DNA of 64,000 nt from Agapanthus africanus (Eukaryota; Streptophyta; Magnoliopsida; Asparagales; Amaryllidaceae): contig JASDDO010000004.1 of NCBI GenBank assembly GCA_030015575.1, positions 322,966,654 to 323,030,653 of the forward strand, given 5' to 3'. Below the pieces are notes generated by a model. That model saw only the letters and a list, made by a program, of their open reading frames with translations, was not told the DNA's origin and searched no databases. This document shows positions 56,365 to 64,000 of this stretch, piece after piece. Numbering within the stretch: position 1 is the stretch's first letter; each line of letters begins with the position of its first letter. The translations under genes were made by a program, and so were the position numbers.

Positions 56365-56779
56365 AGTTTAAAGACGTCGCGGTCAAGGTTAAGGACCTCA
56401 TAGTCCGTGGATTTAAGGACTCCACAGTCCGATGTTAGTTTTAAGACATCACGGTCAAGGTTAAGGACCTCATAGTCCGTGGATTTAGGGACTCCACAGT
56501 CCGATGTTAGTTTTAAGACATCACGGTCAAGGTTAAGGACCTCATAGTCCGTGGATTTAGGGACTCCACAGTCCGACGTTTGGTTGCAGGGACCCGTCAC
56601 CTCTTTGAAGACGTTGAGGAATTACAACGCCGGGCATCAAAGGAGCGAAGAGATGTACCCTTAAACCGAGGCAAAAATCTGTAAGGAATAGGGGTGGTTG
56701 ATCGTTAGTTTTAAGACATCGCGGTCGAGGTTAAGGACGTCATAGTCCGTGGATTTTAAGGACTCCACAGTCCGGTGTT
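56365..56779. repeat. 72-bp tandem repeats, three units plus one separated copy
   Basis: Units start AGTTTAAAGACGTCG/AGTTTTAAGACATCA at 56365, 56437 and 56509, with a further copy at 56707-56779. Each contains three short inverted repeats: GAC-n6-GTC, GGACCTCATAGTCC and GGACTCCACAGTCC. Confidence 0.88.
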
Positions 56780-56898
56780 TGCTCTGGATGCTTCACACGG
56801 GTTCACTGCCGTGCTTGGCGAGGACCAGGCTCCGCTCTGGGCGTTTTCCGTGGGGTCAAAGAGTGACGTTATCCACGTTCCACGTAACCAGGAATTTT

Positions 56899-57582
56899 GC
56901 ACTAGATGCTTCACACGGGTTCACTGCCGCGTTAGGCGAGGACTAGGCTCCGCTCTGGATGCTTCGCACGGGTTCACTGCCATGCTCTGCGAGGACCAGG
57001 ATCCGCTCTGGACGTTTTCCACGGGGTCAAAGAGTGACGTTATCCGCTTTCCACGTAACCAGGAAGTTTGCACTAGGTGCTTCACACGGGTTCACTGCCG
57101 CATTAGGCGAGGACTAGGCTCCGCTCTGGATGCTTCACATGGGTTCACTGCCATGCTCTGCGAGGACCAGGATCCGCTCTGGACGTTTTCCACGGGGTCA
57201 AAGAGTGACGTTATCCGCTTTCCACGTAACCAGGAAGTTTGCACTAGATGCTTCACACGGGTTCACTGCCGCGTTAGGCGAGGACTAGGCTCCGCTCTGG
57301 ATGCTTCGCACGGGTTCACTGCCATGCTCTGCGAGGACCAGGATCCGCTCTGGACGTTTTCCACGGGGTCAAAGAGTGACGTTATCCGCTTTCCACGTAA
57401 CCAGGAAGTTTGCACTAGATGCTTCACACGGGTTCACTGCCGCGTTAGGCGAGGACTAGGCTCCGCTCTGGATGCTTCACATGGGTTCACTGCCATGCTC
57501 TGCGAGGACCAGGATCCGCTCTGGACGTTTTCCACGGGGTCAAAGAGTGACGTTATCCGCTTTCCACGTAACCAGGAAGTTT
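56899..57582. repeat. 171-bp tandem repeats, four units
   Basis: Units start GCACTAG at 56899, 57070, 57241 and 57412, exactly 171 bp apart. Each has two related ~53-bp subunits (GGTTCACTGCC...GCTCTG) and one ~65-bp subunit (GACGTTTTCCACGGGGTC...). Units 1 and 3 share GCTTCGCACGGG where 2 and 4 have GCTTCACATGGG. Because 171 is divisible by three, a 270-residue open frame arises on the plus strand (56775-57587); it is not called as a gene. Confidence 0.92.
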
Positions 57583-58046
57583 GCTGATTGTATCCGCATT
57601 TCACGGGATGGGGGTTGACTCTTGGCGATATGTGTCGCCGAGCCATGGAACTTGGGGTTGCCGCTGTTCCGTTTCGCTTGATGTTGTGTCGTCGAGACAA
57701 TGAAGCTAGGAATTTGGCCTTCGCTTCATTTGCTGGTATCGCGTCTGCTGCATCGAGACGAATGCCACGGTGGTGAACACTAAGTTATCTGTGAACCGCC
57801 GAGATTTTGCTTGCTTCCTTTTATTGCAAGTTGTCCCATCATTTCGGCTATTTTGTCATGCATGTGTGGCTTGCTAGCTTTTTCGCGGTAAGCTCGGATT
57901 TTTTTTGGATACCGTTTTCGGCATCAGCACCGCCACAACTGGAATGTTTACCAGGAGCGAATCATCATTTGCCTCTGTCGACGTTTGAACAAAGGTGGCT
58001 TAGCAAACAGGGTTAAGGGTCCTGTCGACCAAGGCTTTTGACTTCA

Positions 58047-58523
58047 TGAGCCGTAAGGGTCTCACAAAGGTGTTTCTCCCTACAAGTCGTGAGGATCTTG
58101 CAGGTGTGTTTTCTCCTTAAGGATCGTGGGGATTCTTAAGTGCATGTTCTCTTGTAAGTCGTAAGGATCTTACAAAGAGGATTTTCTCCTTATAAGTCGA
58201 GAGGACTTCCAAGGGTCGTTCACCATATGGATATATCCCCAGTCACGGGTGGGACTTTGTTAGGGAAATGTTTATTCGCGCCCGTGGATTGTATACAAGG
58301 GTCAGTACGAGCCGCTTGTAGGGCAATGTCGGAGGTTGTGGAGGATTTGCTTAAGAACAGGTTTAGGTTTCTGTAACTCAAGACTTTCAAGTCTTATGAG
58401 CCGTGAGGGTCTCATAAGAAAATTCTCCTTACGAGTCGTGAGGATCTCGTAAGTGTATTTTCTCCTTAGGAATCGTGAGGATCCCTAAGTGTGTTGCTCC
58501 TTTGTGAGTCGTAAGGATCTCAC
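58047..58523. repeat. Hairpin repeats with constant loop TCGTGAGGAT and changing stems
   Basis: At least eight short inverted repeats, about 40 bp apart in two blocks: 58047-58064, 58083-58100, 58116-58140, 58151-58177, 58393-58418, 58428-58453, 58465-58489 and 58504-58523. The loop is TCGTGAGGAT or close (CCGTGAGGGT, TCGTAAGGAT). The stems differ but still pair: CTTACGAG/CTCGTAAG, CTTATGAG/CTCATAAG, CTTGTAAG/CTTACAAG, CTTAGG/CCTAAG, GTGAG/CTCAC, CAAG/CTTG. Spacers share TTTTCTCCTT. Confidence 0.88.
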
Positions 58524-58735
58524 GCAGGTGATTTCTCCTTGCAAGGTCGAGAGGACCCTATAAGTGTCTTTAAACGAGGTTGCGCCTTTTCGGGTTTTCA
58601 CAAACACTCGCCGGTAGTCCTGCTGTTTTTACTCACGGAGCCCTTTCGGGTTTTCATCCGTGCCCATTTTGCTTTATGGACATACCGTTTTTTTTTTTTT
58701 TTTTCTTCTTGCCAGCCTAAGGATGCTGCGGCAGT

Positions 58736-58951
58736 AGTTTAGGGACGTTTCGGTCCGTCGTTAGTTTAAGGACGTTTCGGTCCGTCGCTAGTTTAAGGAC
58801 GTTTCGGTCCGTCGTTAGTTTGAGGACATTTCGGTCCACCGTTAGTTTAAAGACGTTTCAGTCTGTTGATAGTTTAAGGACGTTTCGGTCCGTTCATAGT
58901 TTAAAGACGTTTCGGTCCCTTGTTAGTTTAAGGACGTTTCGGTCCGTCGTT
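58736..58951. repeat. Eight tandem 27-bp units downstream of Tat pol
   Basis: Units begin AGTTTAAGGACG at 58736, 58763, 58790, 58817, 58844, 58871, 58898 and 58925. The core GGACGTTTCGGTCC is a short inverted repeat; in the fifth unit it reads AGACGTTTCAGTCT, with both outer bases changed and pairing kept. Same family as 47090-47359. Confidence 0.92.
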
Positions 58952-59047
58952 ATGGGAGGGCCAGCTACTGCTTGTAAAGTCTGAGCCTAGGAAGATAGCG
59001 AGCGGACATAGTCGTCGTCATCTACCGTTGACCCAGGCTGTGGCTCA

Positions 59048-62000
59048 CTAAGCATAGTATTTCTTCAAGAAGCGGCCATTTATTGGCCTGAAAGGCCTTT
59101 CACCGTGCATGTCCACGAGTAGATAGGCTCCACCCTGGTAAACCTGGTCTATGATGTACGGGCCTTCATAGTTTGGCTCGAATTTTCCCCGCTTGGCACG
59201 ATTGGGGATCATAGGTCTTTTGACTACCAGCACGAGTTCGCCTTGGCGGAATGCCCTTGGCCTGGTCAGTCTTTCGTACGAGCGCGTCATCTTTGCTTTG
59301 TAGGCTTCTAGATGTTGTTGCGCTATGAGTCGGGTTTCGTCGAGGGCATCAAGCTCCTCAAGTCGAAGGTGAGCATTTTCTTCGTCGGTCAGTTCGTGGT
59401 GGACTGCCACTCGTAGAGAGGGTAACTCTATCTCGAGGGGGAGTACTGCTTCCGTCCCAAATACCAACGCGTATGGCGTTGTGTTTGTGGCCGTCTTGAA
59501 CGTAGTTCGATAAGCCCAAAGGGCTTCTTGCAGCCTCTCGTGCCAGTCTCTCTTATTCCGGGAAACGGTCTTTTTTATGATCTTTGTCAGGGTCTTATTG
59601 AAGGCCTCGGCCAGACCGTTGGCTCGTGGGTTGTAAACTGAAGAATACCTCCAGTCTATATTGTGCTGCTGCGCGAAGCGGCTAATCTTATGGCTTCTGT
59701 AGGCTGGCCCGTTATCGGAGATAATCCGCCGTGGGGTTCCAAACCGATAGATGACGTGCGTTTTGAAGAAGTGGAGGATATTCTCGGTCTTCACTTCCCT
59801 CAATGGTATTGCTTCTGCCCATTTGGAGAAGTAATCAGTAGTCGCCAGGATAAAACGATGTCCCCGAGATGATGCCGGCTCAATGGGGCCGACTATGTCA
59901 GTTCCCCACATTTCGAATGGCCAGCTGGCCACCGTTGGGTGTAGTGGATTTGGGTGTTGGTGGATGAAGTCTCCATGAATCTGGCACGAGTGGCATTGCC
60001 TCGCGTATTCGAGGCAGTCCTGGATCATCGTAGGCCAGTAATAACCCATCCGTTTGATTTTTAACTTCATCTTTGGGCCTGCTTGATGAGAGCCGCAAAG
60101 CCCGTCGTGGACTTCCTGAACGACTTTTTCTGCTTCGTCAGGTCCCAAGCATCTCAACCATAGAGAATCAAGCGATCTCTTGTATAGAGTATCGTTGACG
60201 AAAGCGAAAGATAGAGCTCGTTTCATGAGCTGATGTCTTGAGGACGCTTCTTTGGGCATGCGGCGGGACTTAAAGTAGTCTATGAAGACTTCCCTCCAGT
60301 CCTCGGCCTTCTCTTGGTCTTTTATTTGTAGGGTTGTCTGCTCAGTTGCTCCCTCTTTATATAGTTCCGGAGGTATTTCTGCGGGGGTGAGCACTCGACG
60401 GCTTTGTACCACGATTCTGACATCATCGAGGTTCTCGTCGGCCAGTTCTTTAGCAAGCTTAGCCAATGCGTCTGCTTTGCTATTTTCTGCGCGTGGTATG
60501 TTCTCCAAAGTGTAGGAAGGAATTTGGGACAATAGTTGTTGCACCCTTTCGCCGTACTTCACCAGCTCCGGTTTGCACGTTTGGTAGTCACCATTCACTT
60601 GACTAACGACCAGCTGAGAATCCCCGTATATGAGGAGGTCTTCAATTCCCATGTCAATGGCAAGCTCGAGACCTGCTATCAGGGCTTCGTATTCAGCTTC
60701 ATTGTTTGTCCTCGGCTCTGTTAAGGAGAAGGCGAAGCGCATTATCCCTCCTTGTGGAGTCACAAAGATGAGGCCTATCCCTGACTTGATCATTGGGATA
60801 CCTTGCTTTTGTTTCTTTATAGAGGACGCTCCATCGAAATAGAGTTCCCATCGGGTGCTTCCACCGCTAATTGCATCAAATGCATGCTCGTCCGGCAAGT
60901 CACAATTCAAAGGAGAATCGGCCGGTATCGGGTGCTCAGCGAGGAAATCGGCAATGGCCTGGCCTTTCACTGCCTTGAGAGGTTGATATGTTATCGAGAA
61001 CTCCATCAAGAGCAGGGCCCATTTAGCGAGTCGTCCCGTCAATATGGCTTTTGACATCAAGTATTTAAGGGGGTCCACCTTTGAGATGAGGCAGACTTCG
61101 TGTGCCAACGCATAGTGCCTGAGCTTTGTTATCGCGAAGATCAATGCCAAGCAATGTTTTTCAATGGGGGAGTAATTGCTTTCTGCCCCGAGTAGGACTC
61201 GACTTAAGTAGTAAAGTGCTCTCTCTTTCCCCTGATCGTTCTCTTGCGCCCATAGTGCGCCCAAGGAACCTTCGAGGGCGGTTGTATAAAGAATGAGGGG
61301 TTTTCCCTTGACCGGCGCGGCCAATACCGGCGGGTTCTGCAGGTACTGCTTGATCTCGTCTAGCGCACCTTGGCATTTTTTATCCCAGACGAATGGGGTT
61401 CCCTTCTTCATCAGGTGACTGTAGGGGCGGCATTTGCCTGAAAGATTTGCGATAAATCGCCGGATGTATGCGAGCTTCCCTTGGAGAGACCGCAACTGTT
61501 TGAGGGTTCTTGGCGGAGGCATTTCCATGATCGCTTTAATCTTTGACGGATCTATCTCAATACCTCGGTGTCGGATGACGAATCCCAGGAATTTTCCCGA
61601 GGAGACTCCAAACGCGCATTTGAGGGGATTCATCTTCAAATTATATTGCCGAAGGCGTTGAAATACAGTCTCTAGATGCTTTAAGTGATCTTCGTATGAC
61701 ATACTCTTTACTACGAGGTCGTCGATATAGCACTCGACGATGTCATGTATGAGGTCGTCGAAGATCTTTGTCATGGCCCTTTGATAGGTAGCGCCGGCGT
61801 TCTTTAGACCGAAGGGCATAACCCTGTAGCAAAATACACCCAAAGGGGTCCGGAAAGCGGTGTGCTTCTGGTCTTCGGGATGCATTTTTATCTGATTGTA
61901 TCCTGAGGAACCGTCCATAAAGGAGAAGATCTCGTGAGTGGACGTGTTATCTATCATTAGCTCGGTTACCGGCACCGGGAAATCATCTTTTGGACAGGCT

Positions 62001-64000
62001 TTGTTGAGATCCCTGAAATCCACGCATATACGCACCGTCCCATTCTTCTTCATCACCGGGACGATATTGGCGATCCAATCGGGATATTGGACTTCTTGGA
62101 TAAATCCAGAATCGATCAGTTTCTTGACTTCGGCGTTGATGCTCATCTCAAGCTCGAGTCGCATCCTTCTTGGCGCCTGCTTGACTGGCTTGATATCTGG
62201 GGATATTGCTAATTTATGCACAGCGACCTCCGGATCTAAACCTGGCATCTCGGAGTAGTTCCACGCGAAGCAATCTTTATGCCGTAGAAGCACGTTCTTT
62301 AACGCGGCCACCCTTTCTTCAGAGAGTAGCTCGTTGACAAATGTTGGTCGCGGGTCCTCTGCTGATCCCATCTCAATCTTTCTGAGGTTATCTGCGGTAG
62401 TATGTATACCGTCTTCCAGTTCTTTCGGAGCGGGCGGGAATTCTGAGATAACCTCATCATCGCTGTTTTCGAAGCACCGGGGAGGGTTGTCTATCGTAAT
62501 CGTATAACAGGTGCGAATCCACTCCCGGGGCCGAGGCGGATCCGGCTCTGCTTTTGCGGCCTTGGGCTCGTGCTTTCGTGGCGGCGTTACCCTCCAGCTG
62601 TTGGATAAAGCGAATCCGCCCCATCGGTACTGGTCCTCGACCCAGTTCTTGAAGGTGAAGCAGTCTTCGGTAGGATGTCCTACGGCTCGGTGATAAGAGC
62701 AATAGCCCGAGCGAGAGGCCTTATTAGCTTGCTCAGGGTGTTTAGACTCCGGAAGCGCGATCATCTGATGTTTTAGGGCGAGCTTGAATAACCTTTCCGT
62801 CTTGTCTCGGGGGAAGGAGTACGCTCGACTCATCTTTTCTATGAAGGGCGAATCCGAGCTGTGCAGTACTCGATCTCGTAACCCTCTAATCCTGCGTCGT
62901 TGTTGTCGGCTCTTTTTTCCGCTTCTCGACTTATTTCCGTCTCCGCATCGGGCCTTTCGCATGATGGGTTGACAAGGATGAGCATTCTTGCCTTTCGCAG
63001 CCTGTTGAAATAGACGTTGCGTCCTGGCCTTCTCGTAGATGGCCATTTCGTGGTTGGGGTCTTCCCGACCTTTCTGACCCACTTTCCTGATAGGCTTGTC
63101 CATTCGTTCTAGAAATGACGGACTTGGCGCCTCAATCGCGTGGTCTGGTTTTGATGAGGGGTTGGCATCTCCTGACAGGGCGTCCTCTTCTTCATCAAAG
63201 GTATATATAGCGTAGCTGTTATGAGCCCGTTCTCGTTTTTCGGTTCTCGCGTATCCAAGCCCGAGTGTCTCCATTTTCCCATTAGGCAATTTGCGTTGGG
63301 TTCCAGGGACATCCCAAATCCTGTTGTAGAACCGAGCCTGTTGAACAGTTTGTTTTAAGGGTACCCCTTGGCGCTTCAATAGCTTCTTTAATCCATTTGT
63401 ATAGTATCTGGGCAGACGGATGGGCTGGAGTCTGTCGCATGTAGCATCTACGCCGTGCCAGATCTCTTTCTCTACTTTCGACTCTGAGGATCGATAGAAT
63501 AGGATCATCTTCTCACCCTTTCGCCTGGGGGGGACGCAAAACGTTTGCAGCTCTTGCACACTGTGAGCTTGAAGCGTGTCGAGGTCCTTGTAGTGTTCTC
63601 GCGGTATCATGGTGATTTGCAAGTTATGGTCATCGCCAGGAGGTGCTTGTATTGAAAGCCGATTGGAGAATACGGCATTGACCTCATCTTCCGAATCACT
63701 TCCGAAGACCAGTATGGGGGTGGGCGTCCTCCGGTTGTTGCGTTGAGATGGCCCCGTATAAACTATCTCTTCTTCTTCTTCGGTATCGCTTCCGAAAACA
63801 GGGATGGTGGCGGCGGCCTTGTCCTCCGAGTCGTGACACCTTTCTGTATCTTCAAAGTCTGGCAAAAAGTATTTCGCATCCTCGTATTTGCGGACTTCGT
63901 TCACGGAAAATGGGTTCAGCTCACCCGTTACAGTATACTCGAAACCATCTTTAAAGTACTTCATACACTGATGTTGTGTAGAAGGGACGATGTTGTACTC
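59048..64000 (-). CDS. pol: Tat-lineage polyprotein (protease end, RT, RNase H, second RNase H, integrase), open at the right edge
   Basis: An uninterrupted minus-strand frame from the window edge to TAA at 59048. It starts inside the end of the protease (VPSTQHQCMKYF), so gag and the protease active site lie outside; numbering here is from Met at 63964. A linker contains acidic repeats (PVFGSDTEEEEE) and a knuckle-like CSYHRAVGHPTEDC at about 421-435. RT has CYIDDLVVKS at about 745-754. The second RNase H shows LYFDGASS at about 1041-1048 and NNEAEYEALIAGLELA. Integrase has CHSCQIHG, then TDIVGPI, SDNGPAY and a catalytic Glu in LAEAFNK near 1453. More than 1650 sense codons without a stop suggest a recent, perhaps functional copy. 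Confidence 0.93.
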   Translation of the reverse strand, partial: EYNIVPSTQHQCMKYFKDGFEYTVTGELNPFSVNEVRKYEDAKYFLPDFEDTERCHDSEDKAAATIPVFGSDTEEEEEIVYTGPSQRNNRRTPTPILVFGSDSEDEVNAVFSNRLSIQAPPGDDHNLQITMIPREHYKDLDTLQAHSVQELQTFCVPPRRKGEKMILFYRSSESKVEKEIWHGVDATCDRLQPIRLPRYYTNGLKKLLKRQGVPLKQTVQQARFYNRIWDVPGTQRKLPNGKMETLGLGYARTEKRERAHNSYAIYTFDEEEDALSGDANPSSKPDHAIEAPSPSFLERMDKPIRKVGQKGREDPNHEMAIYEKARTQRLFQQAAKGKNAHPCQPIMRKARCGDGNKSRSGKKSRQQRRRIRGLRDRVLHSSDSPFIEKMSRAYSFPRDKTERLFKLALKHQMIALPESKHPEQANKASRSGYCSYHRAVGHPTEDCFTFKNWVEDQYRWGGFALSNSWRVTPPRKHEPKAAKAEPDPPRPREWIRTCYTITIDNPPRCFENSDDEVISEFPPAPKELEDGIHTTADNLRKIEMGSAEDPRPTFVNELLSEERVAALKNVLLRHKDCFAWNYSEMPGLDPEVAVHKLAISPDIKPVKQAPRRMRLELEMSINAEVKKLIDSGFIQEVQYPDWIANIVPVMKKNGTVRICVDFRDLNKACPKDDFPVPVTELMIDNTSTHEIFSFMDGSSGYNQIKMHPEDQKHTAFRTPLGVFCYRVMPFGLKNAGATYQRAMTKIFDDLIHDIVECYIDDLVVKSMSYEDHLKHLETVFQRLRQYNLKMNPLKCAFGVSSGKFLGFVIRHRGIEIDPSKIKAIMEMPPPRTLKQLRSLQGKLAYIRRFIANLSGKCRPYSHLMKKGTPFVWDKKCQGALDEIKQYLQNPPVLAAPVKGKPLILYTTALEGSLGALWAQENDQGKERALYYLSRVLLGAESNYSPIEKHCLALIFAITKLRHYALAHEVCLISKVDPLKYLMSKAILTGRLAKWALLLMEFSITYQPLKAVKGQAIADFLAEHPIPADSPLNCDLPDEHAFDAISGGSTRWELYFDGASSIKKQKQGIPMIKSGIGLIFVTPQGGIMRFAFSLTEPRTNNEAEYEALIAGLELAIDMGIEDLLIYGDSQLVVSQVNGDYQTCKPELVKYGERVQQLLSQIPSYTLENIPRAENSKADALAKLAKELADENLDDVRIVVQSRRVLTPAEIPPELYKEGATEQTTLQIKDQEKAEDWREVFIDYFKSRRMPKEASSRHQLMKRALSFAFVNDTLYKRSLDSLWLRCLGPDEAEKVVQEVHDGLCGSHQAGPKMKLKIKRMGYYWPTMIQDCLEYARQCHSCQIHGDFIHQHPNPLHPTVASWPFEMWGTDIVGPIEPASSRGHRFILATTDYFSKWAEAIPLREVKTENILHFFKTHVIYRFGTPRRIISDNGPAYRSHKISRFAQQHNIDWRYSSVYNPRANGLAEAFNKTLTKIIKKTVSRNKRDWHERLQEALWAYRTTFKTATNTTPYALVFGTEAVLPLEIELPSLRVAVHHELTDEENAHLRLEELDALDETRLIAQQHLEAYKAKMTRSYERLTRPRAFRQGELVLVVKRPMIPNRAKRGKFEPNYEGPYIIDQVYQGGAYLLVDMHGERPFRPINGRFLKKYYA

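Larger units (their letters stand above)
53835..64000 (-). mobile_element. Tat-lineage Ty3/gypsy element, 3' portion
   Basis: Minus-strand polyprotein with a second, archaeal-type RNase H between RNase H and integrase, the defining feature of the Tat lineage. Downstream of pol (leftwards) are 3 kb of tandem hairpin-forming repeats and three plus-strand coding segments. Extra ORFs, including antisense ones, are known in this lineage. The left border is provisional: no LTR end or target duplication could be recognised near 53834. Gag and the 5' LTR lie beyond the right edge. Confidence 0.75.

Noticed and set aside
56899-57582. 171-bp unit as a centromeric alpha-satellite-like array
   Set aside because: The length match is coincidence; four units within a Tat element and no sequence relation visible.
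56775-57587. 270-codon open frame with 57-residue repeats
   Set aside because: It is produced by a 171-bp tandem repeat whose length is a multiple of three; no domain is recognisable, and parts of the same repeat at 47405-47560 are not open as a long frame.
1-64000. CRISPR arrays, bacterial operons, rRNA or tRNA genes
   Set aside because: Repeat arrays here are eukaryotic transposon repeats without spacer structure; no tRNA or rRNA sequence was recognised, only tRNA-complementary primer sites at 4792, 36610 and 53080.

Overview
This is a plant (flowering plant) nuclear window built mostly of nested transposable elements, with one clearly intact, intron-rich host gene. The evidence for a plant is an NRAMP metal transporter with 13 short exons separated by AT-rich GT-AG introns, a Tnp2-type CACTA transposase, and plant-specific Ty3/gypsy lineages (Tekay chromovirus, Athila, Tat with a second RNase H). 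A BARE/Angela-like Ty1/copia LTR and GC-rich LTR leaders hint at a monocot, but this is weak inference.

Layout. 1-13805: the right part of a degenerate CACTA transposon (transposase on the minus strand with three in-frame stops; terminal inverted repeat at 13791-13805), split by a young complete Tekay-type element (E1, 1917-12514, target duplication TATAC). 13806-21700: the gene island, with an NRAMP gene (15305-19703), a small proline-rich protein gene (20441-20821) and a two-exon fragment of a replication factor C subunit on the minus strand (21393-21698). 22296-25490: the 3' end of a truncated minus-strand chromovirus.

26031-50948: a broken minus-strand Athila element used as an insertion target several times. 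A solo LTR (29083-32569, duplication GAAAT) splits the integrase. A second, older Tekay-type element (E2, 33484-43387, duplication CTTAT) sits between RNase H and integrase. A Tat-like solo LTR (46282-49763, duplication AACAT) splits gag. A BARE/Angela-like LTR (50949-53079) cuts the gag start. 53835-64000: a Tat-lineage element on the minus strand, with a large uninterrupted polyprotein (59048 to the right edge), a long repeat-filled downstream region, and plus-strand (antisense) ORFs, one intact and preceded by a TATA box.

The most unusual content is the non-coding DNA of the Tat family, seen in the solo LTR and downstream of the Tat polyprotein. It is a patchwork of arrays of short inverted repeats. 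Each array keeps a constant core while the arms change together: paired CACGTG palindromes, AGTGTTAAACACT-type, GGAATTAAATTCC-type, GGAC-n6-GTCC units at 27 bp and 72 bp periods, and hairpins with a constant loop TCGTGAGGAT. In the solo LTR the CACGTG array lies upstream of a TATAAATA box on the element's sense strand, so part of it looks like an LTR enhancer.
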